From assembly GCF_958298935.1 (NCBI RefSeq), contig NC_084938.1, positions 4,037,501-4,101,500 on the forward strand: DNA of 64,000 bases, read 5' to 3'. The position numbers and the translations under genes are program-made. Every line of letters starts with the position of its first letter. Positions within the stretch are counted from its first letter, which is position 1. Positions 48,500-59,468 of the stretch are shown in pieces. Origin of the DNA: Phragmites australis (taxonomy: Eukaryota; Streptophyta; Magnoliopsida; Poales; Poaceae). A model generated the notes under the pieces. That model was not told the DNA's origin. It saw nothing but the letters and a program-made list of their open reading frames with translations, and searched no databases.

Positions 48500-51400
48500 C
48501 ACAATGTCAACCTCGTGGACTCCAGTGGGCGTTGGGTCACGAACTCCCCCGCGGCGAGGCCACCCACTATCACCGTCTCCGCATCGACCGTGACACCACG
48601 AAGGTGGAGGGCGTGAAATCATCCTCTAGTGCGATGTCAAGGAATTTGGCAGGCCGACATTGTACCCACACCTCATAAAAGACAAACTACGGTGACTGGG
48701 CATTAATGATGAAAGTAATGCTCCAGGCGTGTGGTATTTGGGATGCAGTGGTGCATGGTGAGTCTGAGCTGTAGGAGGATCGCATGGCACTTGAAAAGAT
48801 TATTTGTGGTTCCACAAGAGATGATCTCAACGTTGGCTGTGAAGAGGAGTGCGAAGGAAGCATGAGACACGGTGAAAACCATGCGCATTGGCTCTGACCG
48901 AGTGTGCAAGGCTAGTGCCGAGAAGCTCCACAAGGAGTTCGAAAGTATTAACTTCTGTGATGGCAAGTCTATAGACGATTTTGCCATGTAGCTCACCAAT
49001 GTTGTCATCAACTGGAGATATTGGGAGATCTGGAGCCACAACACAAGGTCATCAAGAAATACTGCACGTCGTGCCATCCAAGTTCTCCAAACTCACTATG
49101 TCGATAGAAACTTTACTTGATCTGTAGTAATTGTCGGTGGAAGAAGTGATCGGTCGGTTGAAGGTGGCCAAGGATCGCTTTGAGCCATCACCAATCGTCA
49201 GCACTGGTGGCAAACTTCTCCTCGCCGAGGAGGAATGGGTCGCAAGGATGAAGGCGCATCAGTAAGGGGAAGGAGCTTCGGACAGGCCCAATTTGGGCAG
49301 TAGGCACCGGAGATCACCCCAGAGGAGAACGACCGAGAATGGAGACGACAGCATGGGGATCGGCACTGCACGGGTCACTGAGAAGGACAAGTGTCAGAAT
49401 TGCGACAAGATCATCCACTGGGCGAGAGATTACCGTAGAAAGCCCAAGAAGGTCATGGCTCATCTCGTGCAAGGTGAGGATGCAAAGCTAATGCTACTGC
49501 TAGCAAAGGCGACCACTACACCCATTGGCCACATGTCGCTCCCGGCCATCATCAGCGTGCCACCACTACAACATGCTCCACTCAAGCTTGTGGAGACCAA
49601 GGTGCTTGCACATTTGAATGGCGAGGAGGACGAGGAATGTGACACCTCAATTTGGTACCTCCACATGGGTGCCACGAATCACATGGCGGGAATGCAGCGA
49701 TGGGTCTGTGGTCGACATAGAGGGGTGTGGGACAATCCTCTTCGAAGGGAAGGATAGTGAACATCATACCCTCACCAGAGTGTACTATATCCCAAGGCTC
49801 ACCACGAACAAAGAGAGTCTTGGCCAACTCAATGAGGGCCACTGTTAGATCCTTATTGACGGTGGTGTCCTATGCATTTGCGACCAGCAACGATGTCTTC
49901 TCGCCATGGTGAGACAATCGACCAATTGGCTGTACATGTTGTGGCTCACCATCGCCCATCCCGCGTGCCTCTCTTCCCATAGCATAGATCAGGCATGGTT
50001 GTGGCACAATCATTTTGGGCATCTCCACTTCAACAAACTTCGCAAGCTAGCATGACATGGCATGGTGCATGGTCTGCCCTGAGGTGATCACATGGGACAA
50101 TGTGCGAGAGCTGCATCGTCACCAAGCAACATCATGCTCCTTTTCCTGCACAGGCGAACTACCACGCATATGGTCTCTTGTATCTTGATCTTTGTGAGCT
50201 AATTACACCGACAACTCCCGGAAGCCAGCGATACATCTTCCTGTTAGTCGATGACCAGAGCCGGTACATGTGGGTGACACTACTGACAACAAAGAGTGAC
50301 GCACCAATGGCAATTTGAAGATTCAGGATGCTATGGAGGTGGAGACCAGCCAAAGAGTGCTTCGTACTAATCATGGTAGGGAGTTTACCTCCTTCGAATT
50401 TGTAGAGTACTACGCAAATCTCAGAGTACAATGTTAGCATTCAGTGCCATATTCCCCGCATCAGAACGACATCATCGAGCAAAGGAACCAAACTGTCTTG
50501 GCCATGGAACAGAGTATGCTGAAAGTGCAGAGCGTATCGGTAGAATTTTGGGGTAAAGCAGTCACTACAGCTATTTTTCTCCTCAATCGAGCACCGACGA
50601 GGAGTGTCAAAGGCATGATCCCCTATGAGGCCTAGCACAGGTGAAAACCAGAGGTACATTTCCTATGAACATTTGGGTGTGTGACACATGTCAAGAACAC
50701 GCGACCACACCTGAACAAACTTGAAGATCAAAGCAGACCAGCCATTTTCATCGGGTATGAAGCTGGCTCCAAGGTGTACAGGGTCTTCGATCCCTCCTCC
50801 AGATGTGTACTAGTGAAGCGTGATGTCGTGTTTGACGAGAGCATGGCATGAAACTGGAGCAAGAAAGGTGGTGAAAGCTTTAGCAGCTCATCCAAGTTCA
50901 CGATTGAGTATGTGTTGCATAGGTGCTAGGCGACACGAATTTTGGGGCTAGGTTGTGGGAGCCGAGGTAGGGTTGCATGATATGCTTGCGACTAGAGCTC
51001 GATGCCGGTGCCTAGCAAAGAACAAAAGGCAAGAACAGGACCCATTCCAGAGTTCACCACACCACCATCAAACCTCTTCAAGCACTGCGACACCGATCAT
51101 GATGATTGCCCAACATTTTTTGTACAATTGACAATGTGCTCAGGGCCGCTACACTGCTTGAACTAGCTCTGCAACAACTCAACGTCGCTGAGTTATTACT
51201 CCAAGTTGCAGAAGAGCTAGCCACGTTTGATAAAGCTGAGCAAAATCAAGCCTGGCACCAAGTGATGATTGAGGAAATGAGATCAATTGAATAGAACTAG
51301 ATGTGACATCTGGTTGATCTATCGGTGGGACATCGACCAATCTAGCTAAATTGGGTTTACAAGGTGAAGAAGGATGACAATGACACAATGGTGAAGTGCA

Positions 51401-51778
51401 AGGTGCGGTTGGTTGCAAAAGAACATGTGCAACAATCGGGAGTGGACTTTGATGAAGTCTTCGCTCCAGTGGCGCAGCTCCACTCCATGAGGATGCTGCT
51501 TGCACTTGCTGCTCAGGAGGGGTCGCCGGTGCATCACATGGATGTGAAGTCCGCCTTTCTCAACAGCGAGCTTGTTGAAGAGGTCTATGTCCATCAAGGC
51601 GTCAACCACAGGGGTTCATCATTGACAGGAAAGAAGCTAAGGTGTTGAGGCTTGACAAAGCGTTGTATGGGCTACGTCAAGCACTACGTGTGTGGAATGC
51701 CAAACTTTACCATAGTCTATGTGCACTTGATTTCCAGCGCAGCTCATCGGAACATGTTGTGTACGCGTGCAGACACGG
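48500..51778 (+). pseudogene. Copia 2 gag, protease, integrase and RT (first part)
   Basis: Gag: NYGDWALMMKVMLQACGIWD at about 48686-48750. Zinc knuckle CQNCDKIIHWARDY with CCHC order partly lost (about 49396). Protease WYLHMGATNHMAG (49651). Integrase: MCESCIVTKQHHAPFP, then DDQSRYMWV (50100-50318) and the PYSPHQNDIIEQRNQTV block (50444). RT: KCKVRLVAKEHVQQSGVDFDE and SAFLNSELVEEVYVHQ (51364-51610), then ALYGLRQALRVWNAKLY. Many stops and frameshifts. The protein order is copia type. Confidence 0.85.
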
Positions 51779-52717
51779 TTTGATGCACGCTTGCTCGATC
51801 TTCCAAAGGTAATATGATAAGTTGATTGGTGGAGTTTCAACGTTGATGATCCAAAGGCTCCGACAAGAATAGATCGCGAACCCTCGCAACAACTACACCA
51901 CTACTCCATGGTTATCAACCGTGCTAAGACGTGGTTAACCTCACCAAGAAGGTTTTTCTTGCAAGCAAATCAAAACACAAGCAAGAGCAGGTAGATACAA
52001 TCTGAATATTGCTAATTACCAGTGAAGTACTCGAGTTGGGGTTCAACAAACCGATAAACGGTAAAACTGTCTAAAACAGAATAATATAAGCTAAACCCGA
52101 GCCTAAACTATGACGGCTACTGTGTACATATAGGATGATGTGAGGAGGTCGACCTAGGATTGTGTAGTCGTGGAAAGAGGCATGCACAACCTGGACTCCG
52201 ACCCCGACACGATTACAAGACCCGACAGGGTCCAAAACGGTGACACAACACCTTATTCCTTTGACTATGACTACATTATAAGGAATATTTGGTTGATCAT
52301 AGATCTATTGAAAAGGGTTCGTCATAAACTTTCTAGCAAGTCCAAGAACGCCTCAATTGGACTCCGTATGCTAGAGTTATGCCCGTTTTATTAACGTGTT
52401 GTCCTGGGACTCGACCACGACCATGACCACGACTTTGACCACGGCCACGACTTCGACCACGACCACGACTAGAGCTAAGCCTCAAGTCCGAGTAGACTTG
52501 TCCTTCGATAGGTAACGTCCGGGTAAGGTTGTGGTGCTTCTCTCACGTTCCTAAGCAATAAAATATCACAAGAATTTAGTAGTAATTCATCCAAAGAAGC
52601 ATGAACAGTGAGAAACGAGTTCACCCAACGGTCTAATTGTCGTGCATGTGCTCGTGTAATTGGATCTTGTATAATTTAAAGAATATTAATAGCTATCTGA
52701 AGGAGCCATGGGCTCAT
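51779..52717. mobile_element. 939-bp insertion in copia 2 RT
   Basis: The RT frame …VVYACRHG… is resumed after 52717 as …ICHSYLSVSIYINDLIIIG if this block is removed. CACGG stands on both sides (51774-51778 and 52718-52722), CACGGT if one more base is counted. The interior carries repeats of CGACCACGACCACGA (52410-52470) and a TGGACTCCGTATGC…GTTATGCCCGTTTTA phrase that I associate with LTRs. Antisense LTR is the likeliest identity. No ORF with a known domain. Confidence 0.7.
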
Positions 52718-53563
52718 CACGGTATATGTCACAGCTACTTGTCGGTCAGTATCTACATCAACGACCTCATCATCATAGGGAGCGACCATATGAAGATCAC
52801 CAAGTTCGAGAAGGATATGCAGGCAATGTTCTAGATGTGGGACCTCGGGTTGCTCAGTTTCTATCTCAGAATTGAAGTGAAGCAGAGCAAAGATGGAATC
52901 ACATTGAGTCAATAACGTATGCTTAGCGTATTCTAGACAAGGCCAAGATGCAATATTGCAATCTATGCCATACGCTAATGGAGCCACAGTTCAAGCTGAG
53001 CAAGGTGAGCTCGGCACTGATGGTGGATGCCACCAAGTACCGGAGTATCGTCGGAAGTCTGTGATACCTGGTGCACACATGTCTAGACATCATGTTTTTG
53101 GTTGGCTATGTCAGCAGGTTTATGGAGAATCCCACTTCTGAGCATTTGGTTGGAGTGAAGCGTATCCTTCAATACATCACCGGAACGGTTCACTGCGGCT
53201 GTCGCTATCAGAGGATTGGCAAGGAGGCGTTGCTGACCAGCTACAATGACAGTGATTTGCCTAAGGATGTCGACACACGCAAGAGCACAAGTGATGTGCT
53301 ATTCTTCCTCAGCGCAAACTCGGTGAGCTGGCATCTCAGAAACAAAAGGTTGTAGCTCTATCATCATGCGAAGTAGATTACATTGCGACGACAACAATGA
53401 CCTATCAAGGTGTTTGGTCGGCGCAATTGCTTGCTGAGCTGAAGAATGAGAAATCCACTGCATTCACTCTGCAGAACAACAACAAATCTATAATTTCCCT
53501 CAGTAAGAATCCTGTTTTTCATGACTGAAGTGAGCATATTAAAACAAGGTTTCTATTTTAGTC
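52718..53563 (+). pseudogene. Copia 2 RT C-terminal part and RNase H
   Basis: YINDLIIIGSDHMKIT (52759), then YLVHTCLDIMFLVGYVSRFM (about 53068), HLVGVKRILQYITGT and DVDTRKSTSDVLFFLSANSVSWH (53271) mark the RT end and RNase H of copia. Broken by stops and shifts after 53355. Confidence 0.85.
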
Positions 53564-53869
53564 TGTTAGCGTCGTCAGGCGTCAAGCGCGGCAGGACCTG
53601 GGGAAAGCAACGTGCGTGATGGTGCACGCCGTGGCTAGGTCATGGCACGAATGGCGTAGCCACTTCGGCCATTTAGTTGTGTAATCGATCAATAAATAGA
53701 AGAGGAAAACCCCAGAAAAGGCTGCGAGTTTCAGGCAGCACAAATCGATCTCAGAACATTCTCTGATTTTCGTCAGTTTCGTCAGCTACTGTAGCCCGTT
53801 TTTCCTCAGCGAGAGCGGAGCCATCAGAGAACGAGAGTGAGAACGATCCCGATCCCGTGATTTCCAACA
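53564..53869 (+). repeat. 3' LTR of copia 2
   Basis: TGTTAGCGTCG to TTTCCAACA. Matches the 5' LTR, including CAATAAATAGAAGAGG and CAGGCAGCACAAATCGATCT. Confidence 0.9.
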
Positions 53870-53874
53870 GGAGT

Positions 53875-54250
53875 TGATTCTCATTTATTCTCGTTCAAGA
53901 ATTTTTGTTTATCTCGCCAGCCCAAGTCCAAATCCCAATGACTTTGTGCTACATTACGATTTGCTAAGTGTCCAGTTTTCGCGCAGTAAATTTCAGTGTG
54001 TTGCTGGTATTTTGGCTTGCAAAACTAGCAGCATCTGCATGATCCATTCGGTATCGTCATGCACACAGGTGCAGCATTAGTATATTATTACTATTTAAAA
54101 AAAAAAAAACTAAACCTAATCGCATGACATGAGCAACGAGAAGCACACGAGCCTAATTGCCATGCTAAAAGAGAACATTTAAACAATCTGATTGTAGTAT
54201 GCGGGATCGATTAACCTTGAACTGATATAATAATTAATTAACAAGGCAAG
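53875..54250. other. Spacer right of copia 2
   Basis: It continues the sequence interrupted at 48006. A 13-A run is at 54098-54110. No gene seen. Confidence 0.3.
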
Positions 54251-54259
54251 TTAGGCATG

Positions 54260-54790
54260 TGCACCAGCTGAGCTTCCCGCTGCTCTCCAGCCTGAGCCCG
54301 ACGGAGTTTTGCCGGCCGGACGCGGCAAGGGTGTCAAGATCCAAAGAATCGTGACTAGAAGTGGAACGAATTCAGTGGTTGATTTAGAGAAGAAATTGGG
54401 AAATTGAATTGTGTTTAGAGTAAACTGAAGAAGAAGCAAGACTAGGATTCTACTGCTACGCTACTTTACTCTAAAAGATAGAAACTAATTTTGCTTCTTC
54501 ATTCTTTCTTCTTTTCCAAACCTACCTCTGGGTTATATATTTCCACTAGCAGAAATTACAGCGTCTGACATACATTGTGATTTCAAAACTAAAAGTTAAA
54601 AATAAAGATAATTTTCTCTTGTTAAAAGGAGATACATTTCCAGCCATCTGATTTACTCAAGACTAAAGTCGTTGAAGCGTTCCCTGTGTTGCTGGCTTCT
54701 ACGTTGACTCACTTCAGCTCTGAATATTTTTTCATCAGATTTTTTTAGAGTTAACTTGCTAAAACTAAGATTCTGGCAAATCTCCCCCCT
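54260..54790 (-). mobile_element. Gypsy-like 3' end (polypurine tract and LTR), minus strand
   Basis: On the minus strand, CTCGAGGACGAGGTTCC and TTTAAGGGGGGAGAT (54813-54785) match the usual end of gypsy pol (LEDEVPLRGG-like) plus a polypurine tract. An LTR-like tail with TATATAACCCAGAGG (about 54537-54524) follows. The far LTR end is not clear. Confidence 0.5.
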
Positions 54791-54853
54791 TAAAGGAACC
54801 TCGTCCTCGAGGTTAACATGAACATTAGAAGTGGGAATGCCTATATTATTATA

Positions 54854-55501
54854 TCATCTGAGTGTAACAGCTTGTTGCTTGATTACTTCATCCCTTCGGC
54901 TATTGTCAGGAAAGTAAGTAGAACAGGAGCAAAGAACCATTCCTTCGTCCTGAAGATTCAGCTTCCATTGGTGCATAAAGTTCTTCACATGCCCTGGTTT
55001 GTCCTCTATGCTCCCTTCAACACTTGTATCATATTTGCTTAAGAGTATGCATTGTTTTCTAGCCGCTTCATTTGTTTGACCGGAGGCCGAAATGGTGAAA
55101 CCATAATAAAGATCAAAGCTCATTTTGGTACACTCCCTGGATGCCATGTCATGATCCATCTCTAGATAACCCTTATGTATTTTGTGGCAAAATAATCCTG
55201 ATTTCAGTGTATATGATTCCACGAATGCCAATAGAATCTCTTGTATCATGTTTCTGATATTAAACTGCAAAGTACCAGAGTCCCATTTCTTGTTTGACTC
55301 TTTTTCAAATGTCGTCCCTTGCAAAATAAAAGCAATGCTTGCTTGGGTTGTCGCTGCAATAAAGCTAGTGAAGGATGCTCTAATTTGAACTTTCCACTTG
55401 ATCATCCAACAGGATAAAGATTCAGACCTTACAGAAGATTCTTGTCTCTCACTGCAAGCAAGCACGTCATAATAAGACCCTTTATCTATAGTGTTGCTCA
55501 C
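54854..55501 (-). CDS. Uncharacterised 215-codon ORF inside the gypsy-like element
   Basis: An open minus-strand frame from a GTG (VSNTIDKGSYYDVLAC…) to a stop at 54854. The frame is also open upstream (HKGVSHSWALIVD), so the true start is unclear and it may be an internal piece of a larger frame. It has several Cys residues, stretches such as KWDSGTLQFNIRNMIQEIL and a C-terminal FMHQWKLNLQDEG. I recognise no domain, and it does not resemble gypsy pol, although it sits just before the pol-end and polypurine signature. It could be a captured host-gene fragment, an extra ORF of this element, or a chance survival. Length is unusual for this degraded region. Confidence 0.4.
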   Translation of the reverse strand: MSNTIDKGSYYDVLACSERQESSVRSESLSCWMIKWKVQIRASFTSFIAATTQASIAFILQGTTFEKESNKKWDSGTLQFNIRNMIQEILLAFVESYTLKSGLFCHKIHKGYLEMDHDMASRECTKMSFDLYYGFTISASGQTNEAARKQCILLSKYDTSVEGSIEDKPGHVKNFMHQWKLNLQDEGMVLCSCSTYFPDNSRRDEVIKQQAVTLR

Positions 55502-55720
55502 ATCAACAATAAGAGCCCAAGAATGAGATACTCCTTTATGCAGTTAGAATCAAGCTCAGAATAGTGTGAAAATTGTGCAATGAAATTCAACATAATTACT
55601 GAAGGTTTTCACATAATTACCAAGGGTTGCATCAGTGATAGAGTTCATTTCCTTTGTACAAGCAATTATCGGTACTACAAAAACTGGAATGACAAGTGAT
55701 TGTATAGCCAGATACAAAAG

Positions 55721-56437
55721 CTAGGATGACAAGTCCTTGTGCATATATTGATTGCAGCTCATAGATCCTCCATAAGAAATATCATTAGCTACAGGGGTGA
55801 ATACCTTTGTTTCAGTTTCCACTTGAGCCACCAGAAGGATGTTTAGCAACATGTCTTCCATGCTGAACAAGATGTCAATACTTCTGTAACTCATGGGACT
55901 GCTCATATAATCTATAATCCCTTGTATCATGGGATTGTAATGACTCTGGTACTTTGAATCTGAAACGCATTCATCCATAATAGAGACAATACAATATGCA
56001 GTAAGGTAGTCTCTTTAATGGTTGAACTGAGAACTCACCGCAAATGATTTGGAGTATAGGCTCATTGATATTCTTAAATTCCAAGCTATAGTAGTCCGAC
56101 TAGTCAAAGTTCCTTAAGTCATATTATAATTAGCTACATCATAATTTATAACCCCTGCAGTTGTATCAATCACTTCTCCACTGAAGAATCCCACAAATAG
56201 TACTAGAATTGACATCTCTAATGTAACAAGAGCTAGTTTTCTTGCTTTGCATTCGACCAATCTAGTGCACAATTGTAGCACAACCAGTCTGCTTTGAGGA
56301 GGTGACCATGAATGCATCAAGCGTGGTTCACTTCTATAGCACTCCAATAATGGCTTCAATTGGAACACCTCACAACTAATAGTCAAGAGTCCACCACCAT
56401 GCTTCTGCTGTAATATTGTTAGAAATCGAAGCATCAA
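55721..56437 (-). other. Two further open minus-strand pieces, unrecognised
   Basis: Frames at 56437-56114 (MMLRFLTILQQKHGGG…LVVLQLCTRLVE) and 55978-55721 (MDECVSDSKYQSHY…) are in line with the 215-codon ORF and could be earlier parts of the same decayed coding region. No domain recognised. Confidence 0.25.
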
Positions 56438-56536
56438 TTAGCCAAGATTTTGACCGGATACGAAATCACTTGTGCTCGATCTAGTGGTATTTTTATGGGG
56501 ATTCTTTTTATCGTTGTAGGATCCCTATTCAAGATT
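56425..56536 (+). pseudogene. nad2: nad2 exon fragment
   Basis: Reads QLAKILTGYEITCARSSGIF and then MGILFIVVGSLFKITA, which matches the NADH dehydrogenase subunit 2 core of plant mitochondria. It stops at …KITA, where the normal protein continues VPFHMWAP, so the homology is cut there. Confidence 0.75.
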
Positions 56537-57393
56537 ACTGCAAAGCAACAAATTTGCTTCTTACGAAAACCTTGCTTTTATCACCCAATTTTACACAGCT
56601 AGATAGGAAGCCGCTCACAGGGACTTCTTTTCATCCGCAATGAAGCTTATACCGCCACTTGGTCAGTAAGGCCTAATTAAAAAAAAGATCAATCACTCCC
56701 TTCCCTACTTCAATGGAAAAGGGGGAATCACCCTTTCACAGCCTCCCCTCCACAAAATTTATACCTATCCTTTTGCCTAAGATGATCACGAACGAAGCAA
56801 GAGATGAATAGATAGGACTGAGCTGATAGCAGGACTAGTTACGATGATGAGGCAGAGAGGCAAAAAAAACCTTCGGGATGGATCAGGAAAAGTGACCCCC
56901 GGCTCAGCCCACGACTCCCATCCCTTTGCATAAGTGACTCCCTTCCCGCTTTTTTCCCATAATGAATTCACCCGACATGACGAATCCTGCCCTCTTGTCT
57001 TTCTTTCTCATTGAATGAACCACTGCCTGGGACGCCCTATGTCTATGAATTCAATGATTTAAGGGCCCCTAGCTATTATTTAGAGATGCTCTTACAGAAT
57101 CCCATGCTACGGAATGAATCTAGTTACCATCATATTTAGCCCCATAAATATGGACATGGCTTAAGGAAGCTAATTACTCAAGTTCAAGTAGTTTCGGCTA
57201 GAGAGATGGGGTAACTGAGCCCTAATGTTAGATCCATTATCTCACAGAGTGTTCATTTTGGTATTTGAGTGTTTTTATTGGGTGATAAAATCTTTCTTTT
57301 GATGTCTTGCTAAGTCAATGTTCTGGCAGGAGCGTTCGGTGTCATTCCATCGATTTTTGGATTTCGATTGTATCTAAGCTCCTATTTTATCTA

Positions 57394-57429
57394 TGTTGCT
57401 AACTCAATGGTAGATTACTCGGCTTTTAA
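57394..57429 (+). pseudogene. trnK-UUU: trnK-UUU 5' exon fragment
   Basis: TGTTGCTAACTCAATGGTAG and ATTACTCGGCTTTTAA match the 5' exon of plastid trnK-UUU with a few changes (AGAGTA read as AGATTA). GTGCC follows where the intron begins GTGCG. The intron and 3' exon are absent. Confidence 0.7.
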
Positions 57430-58839
57430 GTGCCTCAAGAGAAAACCACTGTTTACCAGTTCAACTAAAGAGCTCATTATCTCCATCCCACTTCGAACTC
57501 AAAGTGTTAAGCGCAATGGATTTTGCATTTCACCAAAAAGGATGCTAAATGTCTAATATCTTTTCCTATTGGTAGTCATGATGTTAAGTTCACAGGAAAA
57601 GAAGACAAAGAAGAAGCTACTACTTATATGATTGAGCAAGCTATGGGTTTCCATCATCATTTGGCTTTGCCCTTCCTCCTCGTTTTTCCTTTGAGATTGG
57701 CAATCTATCCACTTTTTGACTACTTTTTTAGATTACTAGATTGGCAAATAGTAAAAAACAAGGTACAATCCGAAAACCCAAGTGTGTCTCGTGAAGAGAA
57801 GTCTTTTCCGATCTTCCACTAAGGAAGATATCATCATGACAACTAAATTTGCCCCGTAAACTACTCGGGGCTCCCCATGGTTTAGTAAAAGGGAGGGGAT
57901 AAAGGCAATGTGTGGAACTAGATAAAGTTTGATATGCCACTTCCACTGGAAGGGCAAGAACTAATGCGTATTCTTCCATGGCATATAGATGGTTAACTAC
58001 TCCAACTTGATGGCTGAGAGAAAAGTGAAATCCTAGCTTTCCCAAGAATTAACTCTTTAATATCCTGCCGTAGGGGGCTCTGCCTGATATGCGAATCAGC
58101 TGCCCAACAAAAGCACAAAGCATCTATGTACAAAACCTCTGCAGTTTCGAAAGATTCCTCCACATGACGATGATCCTGGCTGACCTCTCGAGCATCCATC
58201 TGTATTGACTTTCATCCATCCAGGCTAATTGGATTTTGTTATATAATAAAAGTGAGGTTTCTGATTAAGTGCTGCTGAAAATAAAAAAAGATACTTGTAT
58301 ATTTGTGATGTCCTGTGATGGCATGCGTCATTTCTGGGATTTGCTGGTCTATGATGACCAAGTAGAAGCATCCGTTCCACATAGGTGAGAGCCTGGTCTT
58401 GCATAGGCGCAAGCTCTTCTCAAAAGAATTTTGTTTATAGGATTTCATCGTCAAATACCGTTTATTTTGTTTTGAATTGACACAGAGAAATCTTTCTTGT
58501 GTTCCCTTAATTCAGGAATAGGTGGCGAAGGCTACAACCCTTAACTGAGGAGACATGTTTGGCTTGGATGATGCCGTTATGCTCCTATTCACTTTTAGAG
58601 ACCGCTCTAAGTTTGCCGGTTTTGCAGCAACCCCACAAGGAAACTCCGAATACATGCCGTCATCCTTAGTACAGATAGACCTTGCTTTGATTATCGATGA
58701 CTTTGCTTCTTGCTCAAGTAAGCACCCGACATACCAATTCATTATCCTTGGGGCTCGTCTAGATTCCATTCCCTCGATCCACTCATTTAAATGATGGGAT
58801 TGGGGCATACCAACCTTCACTTAGTCTTTATTTTTTTAT

Positions 58840-59270
58840 CCATTCTTTATTACCCCAGAGGGGCCCACGTGAACACCATCCAAAAAGATACATGAAACAG
58901 GCTGGAGCTATCTCAAGATTACCTTTTTCTATTTGAATACCATGTTTATCAAATTGTTGAACATGGCCGGTGCATTGGTCAGACCAAATGGCATGACCAT
59001 GTATTCGAAATGGCCTTGGTGGGTCTTGAATGCAATCTAATACACATCCTTCTCTTCCATCCTGATCTGGTGGTATCCCAAGGCCCATTTTTCAGATAAT
59101 GGTGGCACCACGCAATTGGTCGAGGAGATCATCTATTAGTGGAATGGGATACCGGTTCTTCATAGTTTGTGTATTGAGAGCTCTATAGTAGAAACAGAGC
59201 CTCCAGCTCCTGGACTAGATAGGTTTGGCTTTGATCTGATCAATAGGAATAGGAGGAAGCATTGGAGAGG
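58840..59270 (-). pseudogene. Gypsy reverse transcriptase fragment
   Basis: On the minus strand YHQIRMEEKDVYWIAFKTHQ and [20 protein letters not shown] are diagnostic of Ty3/gypsy RT. The [14 protein letters not shown] block lies upstream. Only this RT piece is present. Confidence 0.8.
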
Positions 59271-59291
59271 TACCGAATGACTGAAGAGGGA

Positions 59292-59468
59292 CGGTCTATT
59301 CAAGGTTCTAAACTTATAGTGGCAACTAAACACAAGGGTTGCGCTTGTTGCGAGACTTAACCCAACACCTTACGGCACGAGCTGACGACATCCATGCACC
59401 ACCTGTGTCCGCGTTCCCAAGGGCACCCCTCTCTTTCAAGAGGATTCGCGGCATGTCAAGCCCTGGTA
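59292..59468 (-). pseudogene. rrn16: rrn16 fragment (plastid-type 16S rRNA)
   Basis: On the minus strand the sequence matches the conserved 16S region around GGTGCATGG…GTCGTCAGCTCGTG, GTGTTGGGTTAAGTC and GCGCAACCC. The GTGTTTAGTTGCCACTATAAG stretch points to the plastid gene, not mitochondrial rrn18. Several substitutions mark it as non-functional. Confidence 0.85.

Larger units (their letters stand above)
48007..53869 (+). mobile_element. Ty1/copia retrotransposon 2, with TSD
   Basis: The 3' LTR is 53564-53869 (TGTTAGCGTCGTCAGG…TTTCCAACA). The 5' LTR ends at 48462 with the same TTTCCAACA. GGAGT flanks the whole at 48002-48006 and 53870-53874. This places the left terminus at 48007 (TG), with about 134 bases inserted just inside the 5' LTR. 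A primer-binding site like TTGGTATCAGAGCC is at 48463-48477. It belongs to a lineage different from copia 1. Confidence 0.85.
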
